A DNA stretch of 64,000 bases from Puffinus mauretanicus (taxonomy: Eukaryota > Chordata > Aves > Procellariiformes > Procellariidae), in assembly GCA_023333565.1 (NCBI GenBank), contig JAJKFH010002564.1, positions 860,499-924,498 on the forward strand, read 5' to 3'. Below, piece by piece: positions 28,001 through 37,852 of the stretch. Position 1 is the stretch's first letter. Every line of letters starts with the position of its first letter. Both the position numbers and the translations under genes were made by a program. The notes under the pieces were generated by a model. The model did not search any database and was not told where the DNA came from. It saw only the letters and a list, made by a program, of their open reading frames with translations.

Positions 28001-28260
28001 CAGCATTCTTTGCTGAGGACACAAGCTATTCATACTTGCATGTTGTTGACTAAATAAGATAAATGCTCATTTTAGTTGAACTGTTCAGCTAGTATCAGAG
28101 ACAGTTTTTCACTGTAACGAGGCTTTCTTTTTTTTTTTTTTTCTTCTTCTTCCTCCCACCTGCCTGTTAGCTGACTGTGTGCACAACGCTGATGGAGGTG
28201 TATAATGGTCATACAGAGACTTACCTGCGGGAATGCCCAGATCCCTGTAGTCCTTGGTAG
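13077..28260 (+). CDS. ASAH1: ASAH1, acid ceramidase (N-acylsphingosine amidohydrolase 1), complete
   Basis: ASAH1 is the lysosomal Ntn-hydrolase that cleaves ceramide to sphingosine and fatty acid. Exons: 13077-13154, 18140-18186, 18377-18467, 19708-19794, 20760-20838, 21749-21823, 22639-22684, 24119-24263, 25445-25499, 25706-25787, 26412-26543, 26776-26899, 27448-27504, 28171-28260 (TAG). The phases join to 395 codons, the human length. Exon 1 encodes a hydrophobic signal peptide ([20 protein letters not shown]...). The autocleavage nucleophile Cys143 is present in [10 protein letters not shown], where self-cleavage makes alpha and beta chains. The active-site Arg159 and Asp162 are in HARNLDFG, and the TNYDRWK and RRTP motifs are retained. 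Glycosylation sequons remain at NNS, NNKT, NAT and NQTMQENIS, but the human Asn286 site is lost (GGKNSGEG). The C-terminus ends CPDPCSPW. The stretch after VDKKI ([11 protein letters not shown]) differs clearly from the remembered human sequence. Splice sites are intact and no lesion is seen. Confidence 0.96.
13155..18139 (+). other. ASAH1: ASAH1 intron 1 (~5 kb)
   Basis: This long first intron has AT-rich unique sequence, a (TTTG)n microsatellite near 13645-13658 and several poly-A/T runs. A 139-codon open frame at 14428-14847 has no recognisable similarity or splice support. An alternative first exon cannot be excluded, but I see no evidence for one. Confidence 0.7.
21749..21823 (+). CDS. 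ASAH1: ASAH1 exon 6, catalytic cysteine exon
   Basis: This 75-nt exon encodes the junction of the alpha and beta chains. The TGT codon for Cys143 sits in [11 protein letters not shown]. The codon count from the exon-1 ATG gives exactly residue 143, as in the human enzyme, which supports the chosen start and the upstream exon set. Confidence 0.93.
22028..22082 (+). repeat. G/T-rich low-complexity tract in ASAH1 intron 6
   Basis: This is a run of short G blocks separated by T blocks (GGTTT, GGGG, GGG among T6-T8). It is simple sequence with no coding content. Confidence 0.7.
27745..27822 (+). mobile_element. Possible degraded CR1 3' end in ASAH1 intron 13
   Basis: The text around 27771-27815 (acatcttaaggacccttcta, then acctgaatta and cctgtgat) resembles the end of avian CR1, which usually reads like atgatcttaaggtcccttcc followed by an attctgtgat repeat. 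It is short and diverged, so the call is weak. Confidence 0.35.
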
Positions 28261-29020
28261 TCCTGTACTTTTCCTGTGTTGGAAGCTGCTTGTCTGAATT
28301 GGAGGTCCTCCAAGAAAAAATACTTCTGGAAGAAGATTCCTCAGCCTAACTCCTTTCTTCAGAAATCTAATGGCTATATAGAAATGTCAATGAGCTTCTA
28401 ACAATGGAGGACCCTATTGCACATTGGACTTTCTTGCTTTCTGATCAACAGTTCTGCTGACGAGAAATTTATACTAACGTATGTCTGGTTTGATTTCAGC
28501 CCTTTCTACCAAATGAATTCAGCAGTTAGCTCTAGATCTCTTCAGTCTTGACAGTATTCTTGGTTTGGTTGGTTGTTGGTTTGTGGGTTTGTTATTTTTT
28601 GTTGTTTGGTTGGGGTTTTTTTTAGATTAAAATACTTCTAAAGCACACATGAGTTAAAATGGCACCTACCAAGCATGAAAAAGAATTGGGTAATAGAAGG
28701 CCACTTGGGACAGTACAGTTCTGTTATTCTTTCCTAAGCACTTAAGATGAATTGCTAATGTTCTGGTCCAATATGAGGATATATCTAAGATGCCCTGTTG
28801 TAAAATAACCTACCAAATGTCATATCTAGTCACAGAAACAAGGTCTTAGGGAAATACCAATAATGAAATCTGAGCCAAAAAATGTCTTTTCACTGATTTA
28901 TAGACCTTTTGCTGAAGCTCTTTCTTGGCCTATTAACAATTTTTTTTTAATACAGATTTTTCTGTTGTCTCAAAAAAATAAATACTAATACAATAAATAT
29001 TCTTAAGAACTACTTTCTTT
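28261..29020 (+). other. ASAH1: ASAH1 3' UTR (inferred) with poly(A) signals
   Basis: After the TAG at 28258-28260 the sequence is non-coding. Two canonical AATAAA signals lie close together at 28977-28982 and 28992-28997, so cleavage near 29010-29020 is plausible and would give a 3' UTR of about 750 bases. A G/T-rich tract occupies about 28559-28624. Confidence 0.5.
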
Positions 29021-32000
29021 GACCAAAGTGCACATGCACTGATTTCATAACTCAGTGGAAGTCCCCATGCATGTGACATATCACATGGCAGAAAAGGCAT
29101 TCACTTCCAAATAGACTGATTTTAACAGGGTCTGAAAAACAGCTTGCTTTCTTAAACTGACAGTTAAAGCTCTTACCGTAATGGGAAGTAGCCAACTACT
29201 AATAGTGGTTGGGTTGTTTGGGGGGATTTTGGTTTTTGGAAAGTGGGGGAGGGAAGCCACATCAGACTACACCATTGGCCAGAATTCAAATTAAGAAAGT
29301 AAAGGTCCTTTAGAAATAGAGGGAAGTACAGGCACCCTAATATCCTAGGAAGCAGATAATGTAGAAGGCAGTAGTTTTATCTGTGTCGCTGGCTGCATTG
29401 CTGGGACTAGTTTCCAGTGCCAGCTCTTGTGTTTTATAACACGCAAAGAGAAGACACTGGAGAGTAAGCTTAGGGGCTGATATATATGGTGGTTCCCTTG
29501 TAATCTTTTCTTAAGAATCTTTTCCACCCTAGGAAAGAGGTGCTAGTCATATTCCCATTGAGCCATGAATTTAAAGTTGCCACTGGTGTAAGGAAAGCGT
29601 TTGCTGCTTCTTCGGTGTCTGCAGAGACAGTATTGCATAAGACGTTCTAACTAAAACCTGCAAGTTCGTGACATCCAGTCACGATGGGATGCCTGGTAGC
29701 CAGGACATGCAGAGCAGTATTAGTGTAGTGCAGAAGTTCAGAACGGAGGATACGACAGTTTTCTGTTCCAAACAGTAAAGGCTACTATAAGATTTTTTTT
29801 TTTTTTTTGATAATGGCAAATTTAACACTAAGAAGTCTACAGAAGGGGAAACAAGTTATTGCCCATAAATCTGAGATGCAAAGCTAATTTTCATCCAAGT
29901 ATGACTGGCTAAGTTTTATTTAGTATTGCTTCCTTTTCTAAAAGAAATATTAAAAGATAACCTTTAATCATCCCTTGCTTCAGTAACTAGGTTACCAGCT
30001 TACAGCAAACTGTAACAGCTCTCCCTCCATCAATGCTGGAAGAAGCAGGGACAAAAGGAATGCTATTTGCCAAACAACTTTAGCAGCTGATAAAGAAACA
30101 TGGCTTCTGGTTGAAGAAAATCATATTCTAGGCCTTAGAACAATGCCTGTAGTAGCACAGCAAGAAGCAATTCAAAGGGGTGTAAAGCACTGACGCACTG
30201 AGAGCGCACAGAAATCAGCATCCCACTATTTAAACTGATGTTAAAAAAAAGGGCTAGTCTAGTTCTACATCTAATTTTTTTTTTAATTGAAGTATGCAAG
30301 CAGAAGCATGTTAGCATGATAGCACTACTAGAGTCCATTTTTAATCTCAATTATGACTAGAACCTGTATCAATATCAACATAGCAGCATGATTTAGATTA
30401 GGGAAAAATGCATGTATAGTGTGAAATAACCAAGTCAAATGTTACAGTCTGTACCGTGAAGGGCACGTCATATACTGCTGAGTTTGCACCTTAATCCGGT
30501 AGGGGGTTGTTCAGATTTATTTGGAATTAGTTGCATAACAGCCATAATCAAATTACTTTGTCATTTAAAAATAGGTAGTAAGTTTACTTGCTTAATTAGT
30601 CCTGTCCCACTTCAGCATGTGTGGAGCAAGGCAGTGTAGACTATTTACAGTCATTAACTAATGAGCTTTCGGTACGTCCCTTGTGCAAGACAATCCACAT
30701 TTCCACACTGGAAATTGCTTTACAATTGCAAAAGCACAGCTAAATCCCATGGATGTCTCTCCAGAGCCTGAATGCCTGTGCCTGCTATTGACTAAAATAA
30801 ACAAAGTTATTTAAAAACAAAAACCCCAACAACTATGTCTTACTGTGTCTGCCTTAATATAGAAAAAGGGATGAATGTGATTAATTGCTTTTTGATTTAA
30901 CCTTCATCTGTCAACTCTGAAAGCACTTGTTCTGAAGGTTTTCTCCAGCCAGACAAAAAGTTTAATTTGCTCTTGTTACAGAGACATCTATTTTTTAACA
31001 TTAGTTTACTGCCTTCCCCCTGCTTCTGCTGCCCTAGGCATTGTAATGGAAGCTAAGACCATTTCACTGAAGAAATGCATACAACTGCTTACAACTGTGG
31101 TATTTCGGCGCTTTTTTTTAAAAAAAAACCAGAAAGACACAAAGACCGAAAATGGGTATGTTTCTTCATATTCATTTGCTGTACACATAGTTGAGGTACC
31201 TTACAAACACTGAGAGCGTGGTCCGATTTCTTTTTTTTAGGTTTGTTTTTTCCCCAGGTCGAGTAAGCAACCTTAAGTTTAAATAAGAGCTTTACACAGC
31301 TTTCCTAGTTCTGTTGTGAAAAATCATCAAATGGTTGCAAAAAAAAGTAAGCAATAAGACAAACATACTTTTTCATTATTACTGCATAGTCTAGTTCTAT
31401 GAAGAACAGCCTCAGTATTTTAGCTTCCAGTGGATTTTTACTGTTAATGTAAATACAAAGAGTTAATCCAGTTTATTCTGAACTTGATGAAATGAGGCAT
31501 TACAGGAAAGACAAAGCATTTGTTTGGGCACTGGCATTTAAATGCAGAAAGTGCCAGTTTGCCAAGAAAATTTTACACCTCTACAACTTAAGAAACCCAT
31601 GCAGTGAAGCCCCGTACCATTTCAGAGGAAGGAAGAATGGCATCTCCCATGTCAAAAAGCAAAATGTTGGCAGCTAGTGAGGACAGGAGAATCCAGGAAA
31701 GGAATTTGATTCTATCAAAATCAAGTTCTGGGACACACATGCAAGTCAGTTTGCATTAGAGTCAGTTACAAGTTAAGGCTTTGCTTAGAAGCAAAACTCC
31801 AGGGCAGCGCCCACAGATGTCCTGGAAAGTATCTGCAAGGAAAGCAGCAAGAGTAAATAGAAGACTTGAGCTGGTGCGGGCAGGCACGACGGACTGTGGA
31901 CTGACAGGGAGCAGCTGAGGGCTTTGGGCAGGCACCACAACTCACGACAAAATACTCCTCCCTCCCAGCACAAACACCTGTCCCACCCTCACACAGCCAG

Positions 32001-35000
32001 CTCTTTGGGCTACAGGTGGAAGGAAAAAGAAAGAAATGTGAAGAAAAAGCTCGAAAGCTTGGATTTCACCTTAGTGGGAACAGCAGGCAAATGACCTGGT
32101 TATGCCACGGATCATCAGATGCACACTCTTCTGCTTTTGGAGGACCAGAAGTGTTGGCGAGAAAGGCACACCCAAGCTCTCCGAGCAGCAAAACCTCTCA
32201 TCCTTTGCACCAGAAGAACAAGATGAGCCAGAAAGAATAATGCTCAATCAAAGCGGTGACAGAAACCACAATTTGCCTTGGGAAGAAATCTCCAGATATT
32301 TATGCATTTTATAGGAAGTTGCTTTTGACTGTTACAAGAGTCTGGAAACACAACAGACTAATTGGCCAAATCAAGAAGCAAGCAGACCATGCAGTTGTTC
32401 CCTGCCAGTTTTTCAGAGCATCATAACTTGTGGTATCAAAGATTTTAATGGTCTTTTGTAGCTCAGTCTGCTCCCACACTCAGTGACTTAGAAGAGAGGA
32501 CAATAATTATAAAGGAGTTAGTCTGTTTACATACTGAGAAGCACTGTGCTCGGGACACTTTCTGATCTACAGTGAATCAGCTCTGAATTATATTAATTGT
32601 ATATGGGACTACCTCTCTCAGTCTAATTTGTTTTGCAAAGTTTGTTCTCCTAGCTGAAGGGTTATGCATGAGCAATAGAAGAATCCCAGTAGTGAGGCTG
32701 CCTCTTTTAGGTACTCTGTAGTTGAGGTAGCTCCACTCATCATAAGGCTTGCTTAAGGTTTTCCACTTATTAGACTTGTCTTTCTTTTAATCTTGCTAAG
32801 CTTTCTCTATTAGGCAGATACCCAATGTAGAAAAAAATTCATCCCTAGACTGCTCCCTCTTTATATTTCAATGACAATGATTCATCTCTTTGAAAACGAG
32901 AAACACCAAAAATATTTTTTGTCTATAGTAAAAAAAATAGATCACAAGCATTGAGTTGTAGCAAAGTGCTGAAGTACCATCTTGTTTTTAAAGCAGAACT
33001 TTAATTCAGGTACCTGAAGGTGTTTGGATTAGACATAGCCTTTTCTCAGGCTACACCCACCATCTGAATTACACCAGTATTTAAACCTTTGAGCAGTTAC
33101 ATGTAATTTGCATCAACTTAGTTCCCAAAATGCTACATCTGCATTCCTGCAAGAGGTGTACATGCACCATCCCCTGAGAGCTGGTAACAGTTCTGTTAAG
33201 ATAGCCACGTCCAGCTGCAGAAGGTATGCCTTCTGCATGAACCAGGTGGGAGAAAGAAGTAGAAGTGACTGGGATGGAGAGGGGAAATGGGAAAAAAAAA
33301 GAAAGAGAGAAGCAGGAGCCAGAGTGTCAGCAGATGTCAGAGGAGAGAGAAGTAAAACAGAATAGGAAGACAGCCAAGAATGGCAGGCTATGAACACCTA
33401 GCAGCTGCAGTACAGTCCTCTATTGACCCCTTACTCCCTAAATTAAGAATTCCTTTGCTGTCATCTGAAACCCCAACCAAAATGTGCCTTCCCACCCGCA
33501 GCAGCCTATGTGGTTAGTAACTGCTGTTACCACATTTTTTCAAATTAGGCGGAGAGACAGTAGATCTAAACTGATCCTCCAAGAAAAAAACATTGAAATT
33601 AAAAATACATACTATCCCAAGCAACCAGTCTTTAGATTTAAAAGCAAGATAAGTTAGATTAAAAGTATACTAAGGCTGTGAAGCGTCCAGAAGCCAACAA
33701 GCTAGCAGCCGCTCGTTCCCCTTCCTTTTTGGATGGAATACAGTCTCTTTGTATGATTCCAAAACTTATTTTACAGAGATCCCTTGCTTCACTCACTGCA
33801 CAGGACAGGCTGTGTTCTTGTGATGAATGAGGCTGGCATAATAAAGGAGAAAGGCTTCTGCTTTGTTCCAGCTTTCAAGACAGTAAATAAGGTAATGCCT
33901 TGCAAGAGAAAGGATGGTGTCACAGACCAGGCAGCTCTAAGTACCTACTGGGGCAACTGAATTCTCTCCCCAGTTCTGCCAGATGCTGCACAGGCAACCC
34001 AGCAGGTTGTGTTGTTTGGCAAGTACCCTATCTGTGATACCAATGGTTGTATTTTGGAAGTCCTAATCACAACTGCAATCAAGACAGAGAGAGCTGTGCT
34101 GCAATCACATAAAGTACCGTAAAACATATCCTATATTTTTTACACCTCGGTTCAGGTTCTCAAAATTACCTGGCAATCTTCATTTCAAATTCTGTACCTC
34201 AAAGCTCCATATGCAACACAGGCACCATATCCTCTATCTTTCTAGATATCGGGAAGATTACAACATAAACTAATCCCAAAAGAGGTCTAAAGACCTCAAA
34301 CAAAGGTGATTTAGTTCGATACCACCATGCCTTCAAGAATCGTGGAATTAGGTAATAAGGGGAGAGCACCATAGGAAAACTGGTAAGAAAACAAATCATC
34401 TCAATGCAAGGTTTAGATGTTCACAAAATAAGCAGGGCTGAGGGCCACGCACTGAGTGCTGAACATTGACACCCCGTGTGTTGCCTGAGGCAGAGACTTT
34501 GTGAAAGGGTCAGCCTGGGGACAAAGGAGAGAGATGTGACTGTGCGATTAAGAGCCCTGTGCGTACAGGGGAGCTGGTTACGTACCAGCACTTACTATGA
34601 TCCTGGTGTTTGCTTGTTTTGCAGTGCTTGACTGTATGAGCTAGACAGCTAGAGATTTTATTTTTCAAACTGGGGCTGGGTATCAGTTGGTGTGGAGAAT
34701 ATAAGATGCAGCAGAACATAGCTTCCATGTGCCTGTCCAGGGAAAGGCAAACAACAGCTGTTGGGCCTGGAGAGGACAATAAAGCAACTTAGAAGAGCTC
34801 CCATTTGCCCAAGGTGCACATCGCAGCCTCCCACCAGGCCATCTACACCAACCTCCACTCTGCCAACAGGTAAAACATACTGCATTTGCTCTGTGAGGAT
34901 CTTGATTATACCTTTGCCCCCCAAAGCAGCAACCCACTAATTTTCTCCTTCAACCTCTGATCAGACTCTAATACTTATTTCTCCCACCTGAGACTGCTCA

Positions 35001-37349
35001 GTTGGTGATCTGCCTCCTTTTCATCACGTAGCCTGCGAGTGCAGCGCATGCCCATACCATTAGAGATAAACGTCCCAGCCACCCAAATGGGTTTGAAACG
35101 AAGCCAGGTGACTTTGCCTATCCCCATCTCAAGCTCCCACTTTCAATAACGTCTTGTTACACAACGTCGCAACAACATACCGGCACGAATCCTGCTTCCC
35201 ACGGCCCTCGGTGCCAGGGCTGCCCGCAGTCAGAAATACCTGCTCAAACCACAGGGTTTGTTTTTTTTTTTGGACTTTTGATTTTCACTCCTGCTCTGAG
35301 CGTGCAGGACAAAGGCAGCACAGCATGAGCCCATACAGAATTGCCTCCCAGTCGCCAAACAGGCAGACGCCTGGCTGAGCAGTACCTTTGCTACATAGAG
35401 ATTTACCTCTGCTACGCGGAGGTTAACTGTCCTTACCAAACCCCCCTGGTGTTGTCAGCCGCAGCTTGCACAGGTGCTCGTGATTTCCTGTTTCTGAAAG
35501 CGGTGATACCAACCAGACCATCACTCTCCTTAATTTAGAAAGCTGTTTTGTGTTTTCTTGTGATCTGGTTCCACACCTCCACACGCAGGCTGAGGACTGT
35601 CACATGAATAGCAGCGCTCAGGTTACACGACACTTTCCCTGTTCAAAACACTCGGCAAGGAAACCCACGGGTATTATTCATTGTAAACATTTCCCACAGA
35701 CTAAACCCAGCAGGTACCAGCAAGTAGCCTTGCTCCTTTGCATCTTCTAGTGTAACATGACAACAAAGGAGCGTACTTAAGAACCACTATATGGAATGAG
35801 GTATATCTGCTTAATTTTATCTGTGTGAACATTTTAAATTTGCAGTGGAAGGTTTATGCCAATTATACTTCTCAGCTGTGGGTATCTGCCAAATAGTTTC
35901 TTGTTTAATGAAAAAAAAAAAAAGAGTAGTAGCAGGCTTTTTCCCAGCATACGGCATGAAACCGATGCCTGCTACTAGAAATCGCAAGCAAGAGCAGAGC
36001 TAATCTCAGGGATTTTTTTATAGTCACCTGTTCTTGCAGTTTCTAAACTGCAGTCTCAAACCTTTGAAGTATTTTGAAATCTAAATTCTTGCTACAGCTA
36101 CTAAAATATGAGGTTTCTTTTCTGGTGTTGAGTATTTGTCAGAGGCACTATCTTCTGTAGTGGCATTTACAGATGCGAATCCCACAGCCCGCCCTATGCA
36201 GAGAAGCTCCCGCACCCCTGGGGCTCTCCATGGACCCACATGCCTGGTAAGCTGGGGAGTCAGAGTTCCAGCAACAAACAGCAGTAACGAAAGCACAATG
36301 CATGCTGCAACACGTACCAAGAAGACCTAAGTCACATCACTACAAAACACCAGCCTCCACTGTACATATATAAAAAAACACATGAAAGACAGTGGATTTG
36401 ACATGGAATACGATGATCACAATCCTAATAGAATTCAGCATTTTAACCCTGGACTGTACAGTGTCTGACAAACTGATTTCAACATTGTTTTTAAACACAG
36501 ATGTGTAACCCATAAAAGGAAATAATAGCATTCATAACTTTATCTTCTAGAGAAATACAGTGAAAAATTGCTTTTTTTTCCTTTTGAAGACATAAACCAC
36601 CTAAAAAGATAAATAAGTAAAAATCCAAAAACTACTAAACATATTAATTCCAGCTTTTTTCTTTGCAAGATACTCAAGTTTCCAGGTTGGTTTGGTTATG
36701 AAAGCTTCTAAACACAAATTATGTAAATTACCTATACTAAATATTTGGTTTGCAACAACAAAAAAAGACTTAATTATTCTGTTACTTTTAGCCTTCTAAA
36801 GTCATGCTAATGGAAACGCTAATCAAAGATTGCAGTCACTTACGTTTTCGGTCCTTGCTTGTTGTAGGTGGATTTCATTGAGCAATAAGATTTATAACTT
36901 TATCATGATGCAATGTATGTAAGGCTGAATTCATTCAGTTGCTAATGAAATGAGATTTGGGGACTCTCTTGCTCCAGCTGGGTGATAATTAGGGCTTAGC
37001 ACAGATAGGTCTAGGAAAAGGCTGGGAAATACTTAAGCTTGTTTTGCAGTTACTGTGAGCTCTTGGGAAAGGAGTGATTCTTCTACAGTATCAGACTGAA
37101 GTTTTCTGCCTATCCAAGAGAGGTAACGATAAGATTTTTAACTTATTTGCAAATGATACAGTTATATGAAGTCTGATAAAAGACTACTTTAATAAATCTT
37201 TCTGGTTTAGTGTCTTTTAAAGTGTGAGATGGGTAGTTGGCCTTCTCAGGTAGCTCAAGTAAAATGTTAATTAAGCAACTGGCTTCAGAGAAACCTTGCA
37301 GAACTTGCTCTCTGTGATGCCTGTTAACTTGAAATTCTGCTTTTGATAG
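29021..37349. other. Intergenic interval downstream of ASAH1, no supported gene
   Basis: This is mixed-composition unique DNA. GC rises in 34.4-35.5 kb and 36.15-36.3 kb, giving chance open frames on both strands. A purine-rich tract sits at about 33,280-33,360. I found no exon chain with a recognisable product. The minus-strand frame at 36081-36326 has a hydrophobic N-terminal stretch, but it overlaps an equally open plus-strand frame and remains unassigned. Confidence 0.55.
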
Positions 37350-37579
37350 TTGCCTGCCAACACAACAAGCAACTCTGTGTAGGTTTCCTAAAGCAAAAAG
37401 AGGTTCTAAAGGCAGTTCCTGTTTATGGGGAAAACAAAGCGTTGCATTCCTCTCTCCTTGATGAAGATTATAATGGCTCCATATTAACTGTTAGCAGAAG
37501 GGCCTCTCGGGCATCTAAGCTTCTAAATAATCTTAAAAATAATCAATGTAATAAGAAGGTAGTTCCCACCCTTATAAAA
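37350..37579 (+). CDS. Candidate internal exon of an unidentified gene
   Basis: This is a 230-nt open stretch between an acceptor (tgcttttgatag) and a consensus donor (AAA|GTAAGT). In the open frame it encodes a hydrophilic, serine/lysine-rich peptide including SSLLDEDYNGS and VSRRASRASKLLNNLKNN. The exon starts by completing a split codon (two bases) and ends in phase 0. The next exon-like ORF at 37775 opens in phase 0 behind a strong polypyrimidine/AG, so the two join without a shift. I do not recognise the protein. It may be the 3' end of an unannotated gene, an exon remnant, or chance. Confidence 0.35.
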
Positions 37580-37774
37580 GTAAGTACTTTAAAAGCAGCT
37601 GAAGGTAAGAAGCTAGACTGTGACTTGTAAGGTATCTTGTCCATAGATGTTATCAGCTGGAAAAAAAGAGAAAAAAAAAAAATCTACATGAGTAGCAAAA
37701 TACTTGTCTCCTTAACGAAGACTGTAGCTCAGCTGCAGAGCAGATTCCTGTTTAAAGCCCTTCTCTCTCTGCAG

Positions 37775-37852
37775 GGAGCTGCTCCTCTTCCTCCTTATTT
37801 CCTTGATAAGGGTGGTCTCAAGCTCCTCTTAAAGGAGAACTGCTGTCTGTGA
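37775..37852 (+). CDS. Candidate terminal exon of the same unidentified gene
   Basis: It follows the acceptor ttctctctctgcag. The frame reads GAAPLPPYFLDKGGLKLLLK, then six codons, then TGA at 37850-37852. The 195-bp gap from the preceding candidate exon has a GTAAGT donor and a long pyrimidine tract, as expected of a short intron. The product is not recognised. Confidence depends on the pair being real together. Confidence 0.3.
   Translation, partial: GAAPLPPYFLDKGGLKLLLKENCCL

Noticed and set aside
33108..33397. ORFs on both strands around a purine-rich tract
   Set aside because: The Lys/Arg/Glu-rich plus frame and the Leu/Ser-rich minus frame simply mirror the GA-rich composition.
34658..34937. 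Minus-strand ORFs and a possible plus-strand exon ending AACAG|GTAAAA
   Set aside because: Several frames are open at once in a GC-raised patch; no partner exon or protein family could be identified.
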